Below are positions 17,395-25,399 of a stretch of DNA of 64,000 nucleotides, one piece after another. Origin of the DNA: Opitutaceae bacterium (lineage in GTDB: Bacteria > Verrucomicrobiota > Verrucomicrobiia > Opitutales > Opitutaceae). The notes below the pieces were generated by a model, which made no database searches, was not told where the DNA came from, and saw only the letters and a list, made by a program, of their open reading frames with translations. The stretch is from the NCBI GenBank assembly GCA_024233285.1, contig JACKPU010000002.1, forward strand, positions 62,001 through 126,000, written 5' to 3'. The stretch's first letter is position 1; every line of letters starts with the position of its first letter. Both the position numbers and the translations under genes were made by a program.

Positions 17395-17742
17395 ATGAAG
17401 AACTCCAAAAAGGGCTTCACCCTCGTTGAAATCATGATCGTCGTCGTCATCATCGGTCTCTTGGCCGCCATGGCGATTCCGGCGTTCCAGAAAGTCCGCG
17501 CTTCCTCGCAGGACAAAGCCGTGTCGAACAACCTCCGCCAGCTGAGCGCTGCCGCTGACCAATACTTCCTGGAAAACGGCGTTAGCTCCGTTGCTTCCAG
17601 CCTCTTGGTTGGCACCAACAGCAGCCAATACATCAAGCAGGTCCAGACGGTTGCCGGCGAAACCTACACCAACCTCTCGCAAGGTTCGGCGGTTACGGCC
17701 ACTGGCGTTGCTGGTGCTCGCACGATCACCTACAGCAACTAA
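17395..17742 (+). CDS. Type IV pilin-like protein
   Basis: 115 residues. The leader is MKNSKKG, cut before FTLVEIMIVVVIIGLLAAMAIPAF, a textbook type IVa pilin N terminus with Glu at position 5. A helix (to about 55) and a short Ser/Thr-rich globular part follow, with no cysteine pair. It is smaller than classic PilA. Many Ser/Thr residues could be glycosylated, which is interesting given the glycosyltransferases downstream. It is monocistronic: a strong terminator follows 30 bases after the stop. A major pilin or pseudopilin role is equally possible. Confidence 0.88.
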   Translation: MKNSKKGFTLVEIMIVVVIIGLLAAMAIPAFQKVRASSQDKAVSNNLRQLSAAADQYFLENGVSSVASSLLVGTNSSQYIKQVQTVAGETYTNLSQGSAVTATGVAGARTITYSN

Positions 17743-17766
17743 GCCTGATTTCGCTTACATTTGCTT

Positions 17767-17801
17767 CAAAAGCCGTCCATGGAAATGGGCGGCTTTTTTT
17801 T
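17767..17801 (+). terminator. Rho-independent terminator after the pilin gene
   Basis: Stem AAAAGCCGTCC/GGGCGGCTTTT around an 8-base loop, followed by a run of eight T residues. Confidence 0.9.
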
Positions 17802-17811
17802 ACCCATGGGG

Positions 17812-19680
17812 ATGACCTTACTTAAAGACCGGCGACTCTGGCTGTTGGCTTTGCTGGGCGCGCTGGCGTTTGTCGTGGCGCGCTGGGTCATTCCAAGCGA
17901 AGTCGCCTTTCAGTTGGTGGTGAAAACCGGCTACTGGATGATGCTGGCGACCGTGTTGCTGTTCGGTCGCGCGCTGTGGCGGTTGGCCAGGGTGGATCTG
18001 GCGGATTGGAAACCGCAACGTGCCGATTGGTGGGCGCTGGGCTTGATTTTGGTTACGGCGGGACTGTGGCAGGCCCATGAAAAGCACGGCTTCAAGATCC
18101 TCGCGGATGAGGTGCTGCTGCTTGGAACGTCGATGAACCTGCACTACGATCGCGAGCCGACATACCCGATTCGCGCGACCGATGTGCAGGGACCCTATCA
18201 GGTGCTGCAAAGCGTCTTGGACAAGCGCCCGTTCTTTTTTCCGTTCGTTGTCGGGCTGGTGCACGATGTGACCGGCTACCGCCCGGCCAATCCGTTTTAT
18301 CTGAACACGGTATTGAGCGTGGTTTTCCTGGTTTTGGTTTACGGACTCGCGCGTCGCATCGGCGGTTCGCCGTGGGCCGGGGCGCTCGGGGTGCTGTTGT
18401 TTGCGGGGTTGCCGTTGCTGGCGCAACAAGCCGCGGGCGGCGGTTTCGAATTGCTCAATCTCGTCATGCTGGCGGGGGTGATTTTGCTCGCGTTGCGCTT
18501 TGCGGCCAGCCCGGACGCCCGGTCCATCGAGGCGCTGGTCCTGGCGACCGTGCTGCTGGCGCAGACGCGTTATGAGTCCGCGATCATGATTCTGCCCGTG
18601 GCGGCGGTGGTGCTCTGGGGCTGGCAACGCGCCGGCCAAGTCACTTTGCCGGGCGTGCTCTGGCTGACGCCGCTTTTCTTGATGCCCTATGTGCTGCAAA
18701 ACCGGCGCTTTGGCAGTGATGCGAGTTTGTGGGAGCTGGCCGGGCAGGGCGGCGGGGCCACCGAGCCGTTCGCGTTGCACTATGTGCCCGACAATCTCGG
18801 CCATGCGCTCGCGTTCTTTTTCGACACCACGGGGTTCCAGCCCAATTCGATCCTCTTTGGCGCCGCCGGGCTGCTGGCTTTGCCGGTCTTCTGCATTTGG
18901 ATTTCGCGCGTGTTGCGTGGCGGGGGCAACGGTGACCGGCAGAATGTCGCTTTGGTCGCGATGGGGCTGGGCCTGCTGGCCATCAACGCCCTGTTCATGG
19001 TCTATTTCTGGGGACAGTTCGATCACCCGGTGATCCGGCGTCTGAGCCTGCCGCTGCATTTGTGCATGATGATCGCGATCGTCGCGGGGCTCGCCCATTG
19101 GGTGCGTTGGCGGGGCAAATGGCAATGGGCCTGCGCAATCGCGGTGCTGGCCTTGCTGGTGCAGGGCCTTCCGGCGATGGCCAAGCGGGCCTACGAAAAG
19201 GACTACACGCCCGGCGTCGAGATGGCCTGGCGGCAGGAGTTCATCGCGCATCACCCGGAGCGCGATTTCCTGTTCGTGGACCAGGATTCGATTTTCTGGA
19301 TCACCCAGCACATACCCGCGACGCCGATCAAGCAGGCCCAGTTGCGCAAGGAGGGGCTGGCCTGGCACCTGCGCAATCACAGCTTTTCTGCGATGTATGT
19401 GTTTCAACGCTACAAGGTGGATGACCAGACCGGCGTCATGACCTTGGACGAGGCTGATGATGTCGGTCCGGGCTTTGTCCTTGAGCCGGTGTGGGAAAAA
19501 CGCATCGCGACGCTGTTGATCGGTCGCATCAGCCGGATCACGGCCATCACTGAAGATGACGGCCGGGTGTCGGAAGCGACGGAATTTGTTCAATCCGCCG
19601 CGGTGGAAACCCGGACGCCGGAGCAACTCGAAAAGGCCAAGGCGGAGTATCTGGAGAACTGGATCAAACAGCTGCCCTGA
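17812..19680 (+). CDS. Polytopic membrane glycosyltransferase-like protein (GT39/PMT-type), paralog 1
   Basis: About 622 residues with roughly a dozen hydrophobic segments and a soluble C-terminal part (from about 450). The first loop contains the acidic ADEVLLLGTSMNLHYDREP stretch, then a conserved LDKRPFFFPFVVGLVHDVTGYR block and LLAQTRYESAIMILP. This is the layout of PMT/ArnT-like lipid-linked sugar transferases. ATG 17812 is chosen because it follows the terminator; ATG 17806 is equally possible. It is clearly related to the next gene. The acceptor is unknown. Confidence 0.65.
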   Translation: MTLLKDRRLWLLALLGALAFVVARWVIPSEVAFQLVVKTGYWMMLATVLLFGRALWRLARVDLADWKPQRADWWALGLILVTAGLWQAHEKHGFKILADEVLLLGTSMNLHYDREPTYPIRATDVQGPYQVLQSVLDKRPFFFPFVVGLVHDVTGYRPANPFYLNTVLSVVFLVLVYGLARRIGGSPWAGALGVLLFAGLPLLAQQAAGGGFELLNLVMLAGVILLALRFAASPDARSIEALVLATVLLAQTRYESAIMILPVAAVVLWGWQRAGQVTLPGVLWLTPLFLMPYVLQNRRFGSDASLWELAGQGGGATEPFALHYVPDNLGHALAFFFDTTGFQPNSILFGAAGLLALPVFCIWISRVLRGGGNGDRQNVALVAMGLGLLAINALFMVYFWGQFDHPVIRRLSLPLHLCMMIAIVAGLAHWVRWRGKWQWACAIAVLALLVQGLPAMAKRAYEKDYTPGVEMAWRQEFIAHHPERDFLFVDQDSIFWITQHIPATPIKQAQLRKEGLAWHLRNHSFSAMYVFQRYKVDDQTGVMTLDEADDVGPGFVLEPVWEKRIATLLIGRISRITAITEDDGRVSEATEFVQSAAVETRTPEQLEKAKAEYLENWIKQLP

Positions 19681-19682
19681 TC

Positions 19683-21458
19683 ATGCGCGCCCTTCCCGTC
19701 AGGTTGGTTTTGTTTGGCTTGGTGGCGGTGGTGGCGGTGGCATTCGGGTTTCTGGCGCATTCGGTTGAAGAGGCGCGCATCTGGGTCCAGCGCTACGGCT
19801 ATTATACGATCGCATTTACCTTTGCTTGGGCGGTCTTTGCCGCGGTGAAGGCGGGGCCGGGCTGGGCGAGGGCCACGCCACGGTTATCGCGCCGGGAAAC
19901 GTTCAGTCTGGTCGCGACGATTGCGGGCCTGACCTTGGTCGCCGTCGTCACGGTGCCGTATGCCTACAAAGTGCTCTACGACGAGTTCGTCTTGCAGGCC
20001 ACCGCCTGGTGCATGCACGAGGCGCGGGAGGTCGGCGCGATCGTGCGCGGTTACGAAGTGCAGGGCGTGTTTGCGACGTTTCAAAACTACCTCGACAAGC
20101 GCCCGTTCTTTTTCGCGTTCCTTGTCTCGCTGATTCACGACCTCACCGGTTATCGTGAGGCCAACATGTTTGCGCTCAACACCGCGCTGATGCCCGTGGT
20201 GCTGGGATTGCTTTACGTGCTCGCGCGGCGGCTGGGCGGACACGTCGCTTCACTGGCGGCGGTGTGCGGTTTGGGCGCGTTTTCCCTACTGGCGCAAAAC
20301 GCGACCGGTTCGGGCATGGAAATGCTCAACCTGGCGATGCTGCTGCTGGTCGTGTTGCTGGCCTGCTGGTATCTGGACGCGCCCGATGAGCCGCGGCTGA
20401 CGGTCCTGCTGTTGGCCACCGTGTTGCTGGCGCAGTCGCGCTACGAATCCGGTCTCTATGTGCTGCCCGCGGCCTTGGCGGTGCTCGAAGGCTGGCGACG
20501 GGCGGGGCGTTTGATCTTGCCGGCGGCCGCAATGCTGACTCCCGCGCTGTTGATTCCCTACGCCCTGCACAACACCTACCTGAGCGGCACGCCGATGTTG
20601 TGGGAATTGCGCGAGGGCGATGTGTCGCGATTTGGGTCGACCTATCTGGCGGACAACCTCGAACACGCGTGGACGTTTTTGTTCAGCTTTACCGGCCGCT
20701 ACACCAACTCGTGGTGGCTGGCCGTGGCCGGGATCCCCGCGCTGCTGGCCGCAACCGGGCTGACGATCAAAGGCCTCAATTCATGGCGCACGGCGTCGGC
20801 GACCAACTTCGCACTGGTGGTCTTCGGCGCCGCGATCTGGGCCAACCTCGGGCTCTTGATGTTCTATTACTGGGGCAACCTGGATGACCCGATTGTCTCG
20901 CGGTTGAGTCTGCCGTTCTGCGCCCTGCTCGCCTTGGTGATCGCGTGGGCTTGCGGACAAGTGCGACCGGCATGGCGTGAAGCGGCCCCGCGCTGGGCCC
21001 TCGGCGGTGCATTGCTGGCCTACCTGACCTCCGGTTTGCAGGCCAACGCCTCGTATTGGGCGATGAATTTGCAAGCGACGGAAATTGCCTGGGAAGTGGA
21101 CACGGTGCGCGCGCTTTCACCCGAGACGCGATTGGTCATCACCAACAAATCCGCGCTCATCTGGCTCGTGCATCAAATCCCGTCCATTCAGATCACGCGC
21201 GCGCGGCTGCGCGGCGAGGCCCTGCAGTTTCATTTTCAGCAGGACACCTTCAAGGAAGTGCTGGTGTTTCAAAAGTATCGCGCGACAGGCGCGGATGGGG
21301 ATTTCCAACTGGATCCCGGGGATCGGCTGCCGGACAACTTTGTGTTGGAGCCGGTGCGCGAACGGCGTTTCGGCACGTCAATCACCCGCATCAGCCGGCT
21401 GGTCGAAGTCAAACCCGAGCCGCCGAAAACGAAATCTGAAGCGAAGGATGTGACATGA
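19683..21458 (+). CDS. Polytopic membrane glycosyltransferase-like protein, paralog 2
   Basis: 591 residues, a tandem paralog of the preceding gene. Shared blocks are LDKRPFFFAFLVSLIHDLTGYREAN, LLAQSRYESGLYVLP and a C-terminal FVLEPVRERRFGTS, in the same order and spacing. Multiple membrane segments cover residues 1 to about 440, with an acidic first-loop motif YDEFVLQATAW. It starts two bases after its neighbour's stop and overlaps the next gene by four (ATGA), so the three are one operon. A sugar or polyprenyl-phosphate donor is inferred from the fold family. Confidence 0.65.
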   Translation: MRALPVRLVLFGLVAVVAVAFGFLAHSVEEARIWVQRYGYYTIAFTFAWAVFAAVKAGPGWARATPRLSRRETFSLVATIAGLTLVAVVTVPYAYKVLYDEFVLQATAWCMHEAREVGAIVRGYEVQGVFATFQNYLDKRPFFFAFLVSLIHDLTGYREANMFALNTALMPVVLGLLYVLARRLGGHVASLAAVCGLGAFSLLAQNATGSGMEMLNLAMLLLVVLLACWYLDAPDEPRLTVLLLATVLLAQSRYESGLYVLPAALAVLEGWRRAGRLILPAAAMLTPALLIPYALHNTYLSGTPMLWELREGDVSRFGSTYLADNLEHAWTFLFSFTGRYTNSWWLAVAGIPALLAATGLTIKGLNSWRTASATNFALVVFGAAIWANLGLLMFYYWGNLDDPIVSRLSLPFCALLALVIAWACGQVRPAWREAAPRWALGGALLAYLTSGLQANASYWAMNLQATEIAWEVDTVRALSPETRLVITNKSALIWLVHQIPSIQITRARLRGEALQFHFQQDTFKEVLVFQKYRATGADGDFQLDPGDRLPDNFVLEPVRERRFGTSITRISRLVEVKPEPPKTKSEAKDVT

Positions 21459-22684
21459 ACACGGCTTGGCAGCGCGTGCGCTGGACCGGGTTGTTGGGCG
21501 CGGGGTTGATTTTGGTTTTTATCGGTGGGTTGGTCAGACCGGCCCTGTTCACGACCGTCGGAGTGACGCCGTTGGCGCCGGTGTATTCGGATCTCATCGC
21601 CATTCTGGCCGCTGGCGAGGCGCAGCAGATGGGACGCGATCCGTATGAACACAATCCCCTCGATCCCTACAATCGACCGCACGTCTACGGTCCGTGGTGG
21701 CTGGTGACGGGCGATCTCGGCTTGGTGCGCGGCGATGCTTGGTGGCTGGGGTCATTGCTGGCGCTGGCCACGGCGATTGCGGGCGCCGGGTTGCTGGCGC
21801 CGCGAAGCAAGCGCGCAGGGTTGGCCGCGGCGGCCCTGCTGATTTCGCCGCCGGTCCTGCTCGCGATGGAACGCGGCAACAACGATCTCGTGGTGCTGCT
21901 CCTGTTGGCCGTCGCAGCGTGGCTGGTCACGCGGCGACCATGGCTGGCCGGGGTCGCGAGTGGCGGGTTGTTGCTCACAGCCGCCGCGTTGAAGCTTTAT
22001 CCGTTGGCCGCCTTGCCCGCGTTGGCCGCGCGTGTCACCTCGCGCGGTCGCGCCCTCGGTTGGGTGGCATTGACTGCGATTGGCTGTGGCGGCGTCCTCA
22101 TGCTCTCATGGGCGACTTATCGTATGATCGCGGCGATGGCTCCGGAGCCACTGACGATTTTCGGCTACGGCGCGAAGCTCACCTATTACGTCTTCCTCAC
22201 GATACCTGATCAGCGGGTCTGGCTGTTGCTCGGCGCCGGACCGGTGCTGGCCTTGGTGGGTTGGCAGGCCTGGAAACACCGCGCGGATATGTGGCGCCTC
22301 GTGCCGGCCACCGGCTTTCACGCGGCCTGCTATCTGGCGGGCGGGTTGAGCTGGTCGCTCTGCTATGTGAGCACGATCAGTTTTCCCTACCGCATGGTGC
22401 TGCTGTTGCTGCCTGCCGCCCATTGGCTGGCCGTGAACTCTCCTCCCGCGGCACGGCTACAGTTGGGGCTGGCCATGGTGTTGATGTGGACGCCCGCGGT
22501 GAAGGAACACCTCTTGACCTTGAGCGCGGACGAAAGCCAGTTCACCGGTTCGCCGGTGGCATGGATTGCGTTGGGTGTCGAACACGCCGTCGCCTTGGGG
22601 TTGACCGCTTCGCTGATCGTTGCCCTGACCGGTTGGGGCTGGCGGCGGCTGATTGGCGCGGAAGGCGATCAGCGCACGGGTTGA
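21455..22684 (+). CDS. Polytopic membrane protein, DUF2029/GT87-like mannosyltransferase family
   Basis: 409 residues, about ten hydrophobic segments. The early motif DLIAILAAGEAQQMGRDPYE and the block LAMERGNNDLVVLLLLAVA followed by LKLYPLAALPALA match GT87/DUF2029 family mannosyltransferases (for example PimE-like), where the Asp after the first membrane segment and the KxYP element are conserved. It ends 16 bases inside the convergent gene on the other strand. It closes the three-gene rightward operon. Confidence 0.65.
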   Translation: MNTAWQRVRWTGLLGAGLILVFIGGLVRPALFTTVGVTPLAPVYSDLIAILAAGEAQQMGRDPYEHNPLDPYNRPHVYGPWWLVTGDLGLVRGDAWWLGSLLALATAIAGAGLLAPRSKRAGLAAAALLISPPVLLAMERGNNDLVVLLLLAVAAWLVTRRPWLAGVASGGLLLTAAALKLYPLAALPALAARVTSRGRALGWVALTAIGCGGVLMLSWATYRMIAAMAPEPLTIFGYGAKLTYYVFLTIPDQRVWLLLGAGPVLALVGWQAWKHRADMWRLVPATGFHAACYLAGGLSWSLCYVSTISFPYRMVLLLLPAAHWLAVNSPPAARLQLGLAMVLMWTPAVKEHLLTLSADESQFTGSPVAWIALGVEHAVALGLTASLIVALTGWGWRRLIGAEGDQRTG

Positions 22685-24609
22685 TTCAACGCGATGTCGA
22701 TCTCGGTTTCGTCGAGCCGGTAGACAAAAAACACGTTGGCCACGATTGCATCCGGCCGGCGTTGTTGGAGGAAATGGCATAGCCGTCCGAAGCGAAGCTG
22801 TTCGAAGGTTTCCAACTCGTCGGTGGCCGGCGCATCGGACTCGGCGATGCGCCGCGCGTATGCCCAATACTGGCGCTCGTATGCCGCCGACCAGGGCCCG
22901 CGCACTTGCGTGTAAACGCGATGAAACATCGTCGCGCTGATGCAATAGAGCCCGGCCGTGAGTTTGGGCAGGACGTTGCGCCGGCCGTGATCGAAATACA
23001 GGTCGCCGATGCGCGTGGCGTTGAGCTGGAAACGACTGGGGTCGTCCGAACCGAAGTAAGAGAGGAACACCGCCTGATCGCCGCGATTCGTTGCGAGCCA
23101 GCGCTGCAATTCCGGCAGGCCCTGCCCCCAGTCGAGCGAGCTGTCCACGAAGTAGCGGTGGCCTTGCGTCGGCCCGCCGGCCAGCGCGTTGAAGGACGTG
23201 AGGTAGTGCGGTCGCACGCGCCACGATTCGATCGCCTGCCAAACCAACAGCATCACGCCGACAACAAGCCAAAACCGTCCGCGCAACCGATGTGCCCCTG
23301 CGCCCAGCGTGCCCAGCAACACAAACACGATGGGATAAACCGGCAGCAGGTGGCGGTGCCCGATATTCAGACTGCTCAGGATCGCAAAGGCCCAATAAAT
23401 CACGAAGAAAACCAGCAGCGGACTGAGCCGGTAAAACCAGCGTGTGCGGAAACTCGGTTTCGCGGTGGCGAATGCCGCCATGCCCAGCAGCAAGGCGAAC
23501 AGGGCCGGCAAGGTGGTCTTGAGCAGAAATGCCGTGGGGAAAAACTCGCGCCAGCCGCGGGTGCGGTATTCACCCGCGAAGTAGGCCAGGCGGGCCCGGG
23601 CGTGATATTCGGTGAAGGTCAGGCCGTAGAGAAAAGCCTCGGGCAGCAGCCGGTGGTCGCGGGCGAACACGGTGAAATGTTGCACGATGCCCGGCTGGTA
23701 AACGGTCGGATCATCGGGCGCGTTGAAATCCGACAAAGGAGAGCGCTCCTGCATAAGCACTTCCGACCACGATTCGGCGAAGCGCGCCTGGGCGTCTGCA
23801 CCGGCCGCGAATCGAAATCCGTAAGCCGCCCATATGAGAACCACCGTTATCACGATGACGCCAGCGCTCGCTCCCGCCAGCGCGGGAACGCGCGCCAGAT
23901 TGCGCAGGCGGCCGCGTTGCGTGCCCCACGCCCACGGCAAATCCGTCCGGCGGATCAAACGAATCGAGAGCATCACAGCCACCACGGGAGCGAGCAGCAC
24001 GGCGGAGAATTTGCTCAAGGCCAGCAACGCCGTCGCCAAGCCCGCGAGCAGAACGCGTGGCCAGGTGATGCGATGGAGCAGGCGCCACCAGGCCGTGAGC
24101 GCGAGCATGAACCCCAGCGCCGCGGCCACGTCCGACGTGATCAATCCGCTATGCGCGAGCAGGGTGGGGCTCAACGCCGCAAAGCCCAAGGAAATGAGCC
24201 CCCCGGTGGGGCCGAACAGCCGGCGCGACCACGCCCAGATGCAGCCGAGCAAAACGATCCCGAGCAGTGTGATCATGACGCGGCCCGATAAGAGCAGGGC
24301 GGCGGCATCGTGGCCGGAATGGAAAAACAGTTCGCGGCCGAACCACCAGACATCGGCGGTTTGCCGTGCGATCGGATGGTCGGCGGTTGGTTCCGGCCAC
24401 AGCCACAAACTCGGCAGCGCGGCCCAGCGTTGCGGAAAATTTCCATTCTCCGGTTGGAAGCGGTAGTCGCCTTCCTGCCAGTAGAATCGTCCCGCGGTCA
24501 GATGCGCGGTTTCGTCAAACGTCACGCCGGTGCGCGATGAAACGCTCAGCACCATCCATCCGAAGAGGAGCAGCAGGCACGGCGGGGCGAGGCGGCGCAG
24601 AAGCAACAT
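22669..24609 (-). CDS. Glycosyltransferase family 39-like membrane protein
   Basis: About 646 residues from ATG 24609 (an in-frame ATG at 24639 adds ten, nearly touching the divergent methyltransferase). It has many membrane segments. The first loop carries VTFDETAHLTAGRFYW with the Asp-Glu pair typical of PMT/GT39 enzymes, later DHPIARQTADVWWFG, and ALSPTLLAHSGLITSDVAAALGF. The C-terminal soluble portion contains YFVDSSLDWGQGLPELQRWL, a motif frequent in bacterial GT39-like proteins. It probably transfers a sugar from a polyprenyl-phosphate donor on the outer face of the inner membrane. The target is unknown. Confidence 0.72.
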   Translation of the reverse strand: MLLLRRLAPPCLLLLFGWMVLSVSSRTGVTFDETAHLTAGRFYWQEGDYRFQPENGNFPQRWAALPSLWLWPEPTADHPIARQTADVWWFGRELFFHSGHDAAALLLSGRVMITLLGIVLLGCIWAWSRRLFGPTGGLISLGFAALSPTLLAHSGLITSDVAAALGFMLALTAWWRLLHRITWPRVLLAGLATALLALSKFSAVLLAPVVAVMLSIRLIRRTDLPWAWGTQRGRLRNLARVPALAGASAGVIVITVVLIWAAYGFRFAAGADAQARFAESWSEVLMQERSPLSDFNAPDDPTVYQPGIVQHFTVFARDHRLLPEAFLYGLTFTEYHARARLAYFAGEYRTRGWREFFPTAFLLKTTLPALFALLLGMAAFATAKPSFRTRWFYRLSPLLVFFVIYWAFAILSSLNIGHRHLLPVYPIVFVLLGTLGAGAHRLRGRFWLVVGVMLLVWQAIESWRVRPHYLTSFNALAGGPTQGHRYFVDSSLDWGQGLPELQRWLATNRGDQAVFLSYFGSDDPSRFQLNATRIGDLYFDHGRRNVLPKLTAGLYCISATMFHRVYTQVRGPWSAAYERQYWAYARRIAESDAPATDELETFEQLRFGRLCHFLQQRRPDAIVANVFFVYRLDETEIDIALNQPVR

Positions 24610-24661
24610 TGGCGTGGACAGCCTTTCCCGGCGTCGCATGGTTCGTCAATACACTCGCACC

Positions 24662-25396
24662 ATGGACGCCGCCGAATACAGTAATCTCGCCCGCGTGGAA
24701 GAGCGCCATTGGTATTACGCCGGCAAGCGCGAGCTCGTGCGGCGTTGGCTGCACCGGGTGGGTCCGCCGCGCGCCACGGATGTGTTGCTCGATTGCGGCG
24801 CGGGCACAGGGCGATTCGCGCAGGACATGCAACAGGACTGCAAGGTGTTCGTGCTCGATGATCACGAGGAATCGCTGGCCTTGCTGCGGCAGAAGTTTCC
24901 TGCCGAGCGCGTCATCGCGCTGACCGGATCCGGCGTGCCGTTGCCCGATGCGTCGGTCGACTACCTCACGGCGCTCGACGTGTTGGAACACATCGAACAC
25001 GACGCCGAGGCGGTGCGCGGTTTTCACCGGTTGCTCAAGCCCGGCGGCGTGGCGCTCGTCACGGTGCCCGCCTCGATGGCGTTGTGGAGTGATTGGGACG
25101 TATCGCTGCATCATTTTCGTCGCTATTCGCGACCGGGTTTGCAGGCGATTTTTCCGGACGATCAGTGGGAACTCGTTTACGTCAACTACACCAATATCGT
25201 GGCGTTTCCCGTGGCGTGGGTGTTGCGCAAGCTGCGCAAATCGAAGCCGGCGGGCGACACGGCCAATCGCATGGAGGACAAGATTCCCCCGGCTTGGCTC
25301 AACGGGATCCTGCGCCGGCTTTTTGTCACGCTGGCGTTTTGGCGCGTGCCGTTCCCCTTCGGCCTCAGCCTCGTGCTCGTGGCGCGGCGCAAATAG
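24662..25396 (+). CDS. Class I SAM-dependent methyltransferase
   Basis: 244 residues. The SAM-binding motif I is LLDCGAGTGRFAQDM (about 40-54), followed by VLDDHEESL, the post-motif LTALDVLEHIEHD and LKPGGVALVTVPA. A basic, hydrophobic C-terminal region (about 180-240) may associate with the membrane. It sits between glycosyltransferase genes, so a lipid, sugar or polyprenyl-linked substrate is plausible. The start ATG 24662 is chosen because it lies just before MDAAEYSNLARVEERHWYY, the usual family N terminus. Confidence 0.82.
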   Translation: MDAAEYSNLARVEERHWYYAGKRELVRRWLHRVGPPRATDVLLDCGAGTGRFAQDMQQDCKVFVLDDHEESLALLRQKFPAERVIALTGSGVPLPDASVDYLTALDVLEHIEHDAEAVRGFHRLLKPGGVALVTVPASMALWSDWDVSLHHFRRYSRPGLQAIFPDDQWELVYVNYTNIVAFPVAWVLRKLRKSKPAGDTANRMEDKIPPAWLNGILRRLFVTLAFWRVPFPFGLSLVLVARRK

Positions 25397-25399
25397 CGC

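Noticed and set aside
17818..19626. A 602-codon open frame on the minus strand opposite the first GT39-like gene
   Set aside because: Its translation is Arg/Gln/His-rich with no domain, whereas the plus strand gives a coherent polytopic membrane protein with a related neighbour.
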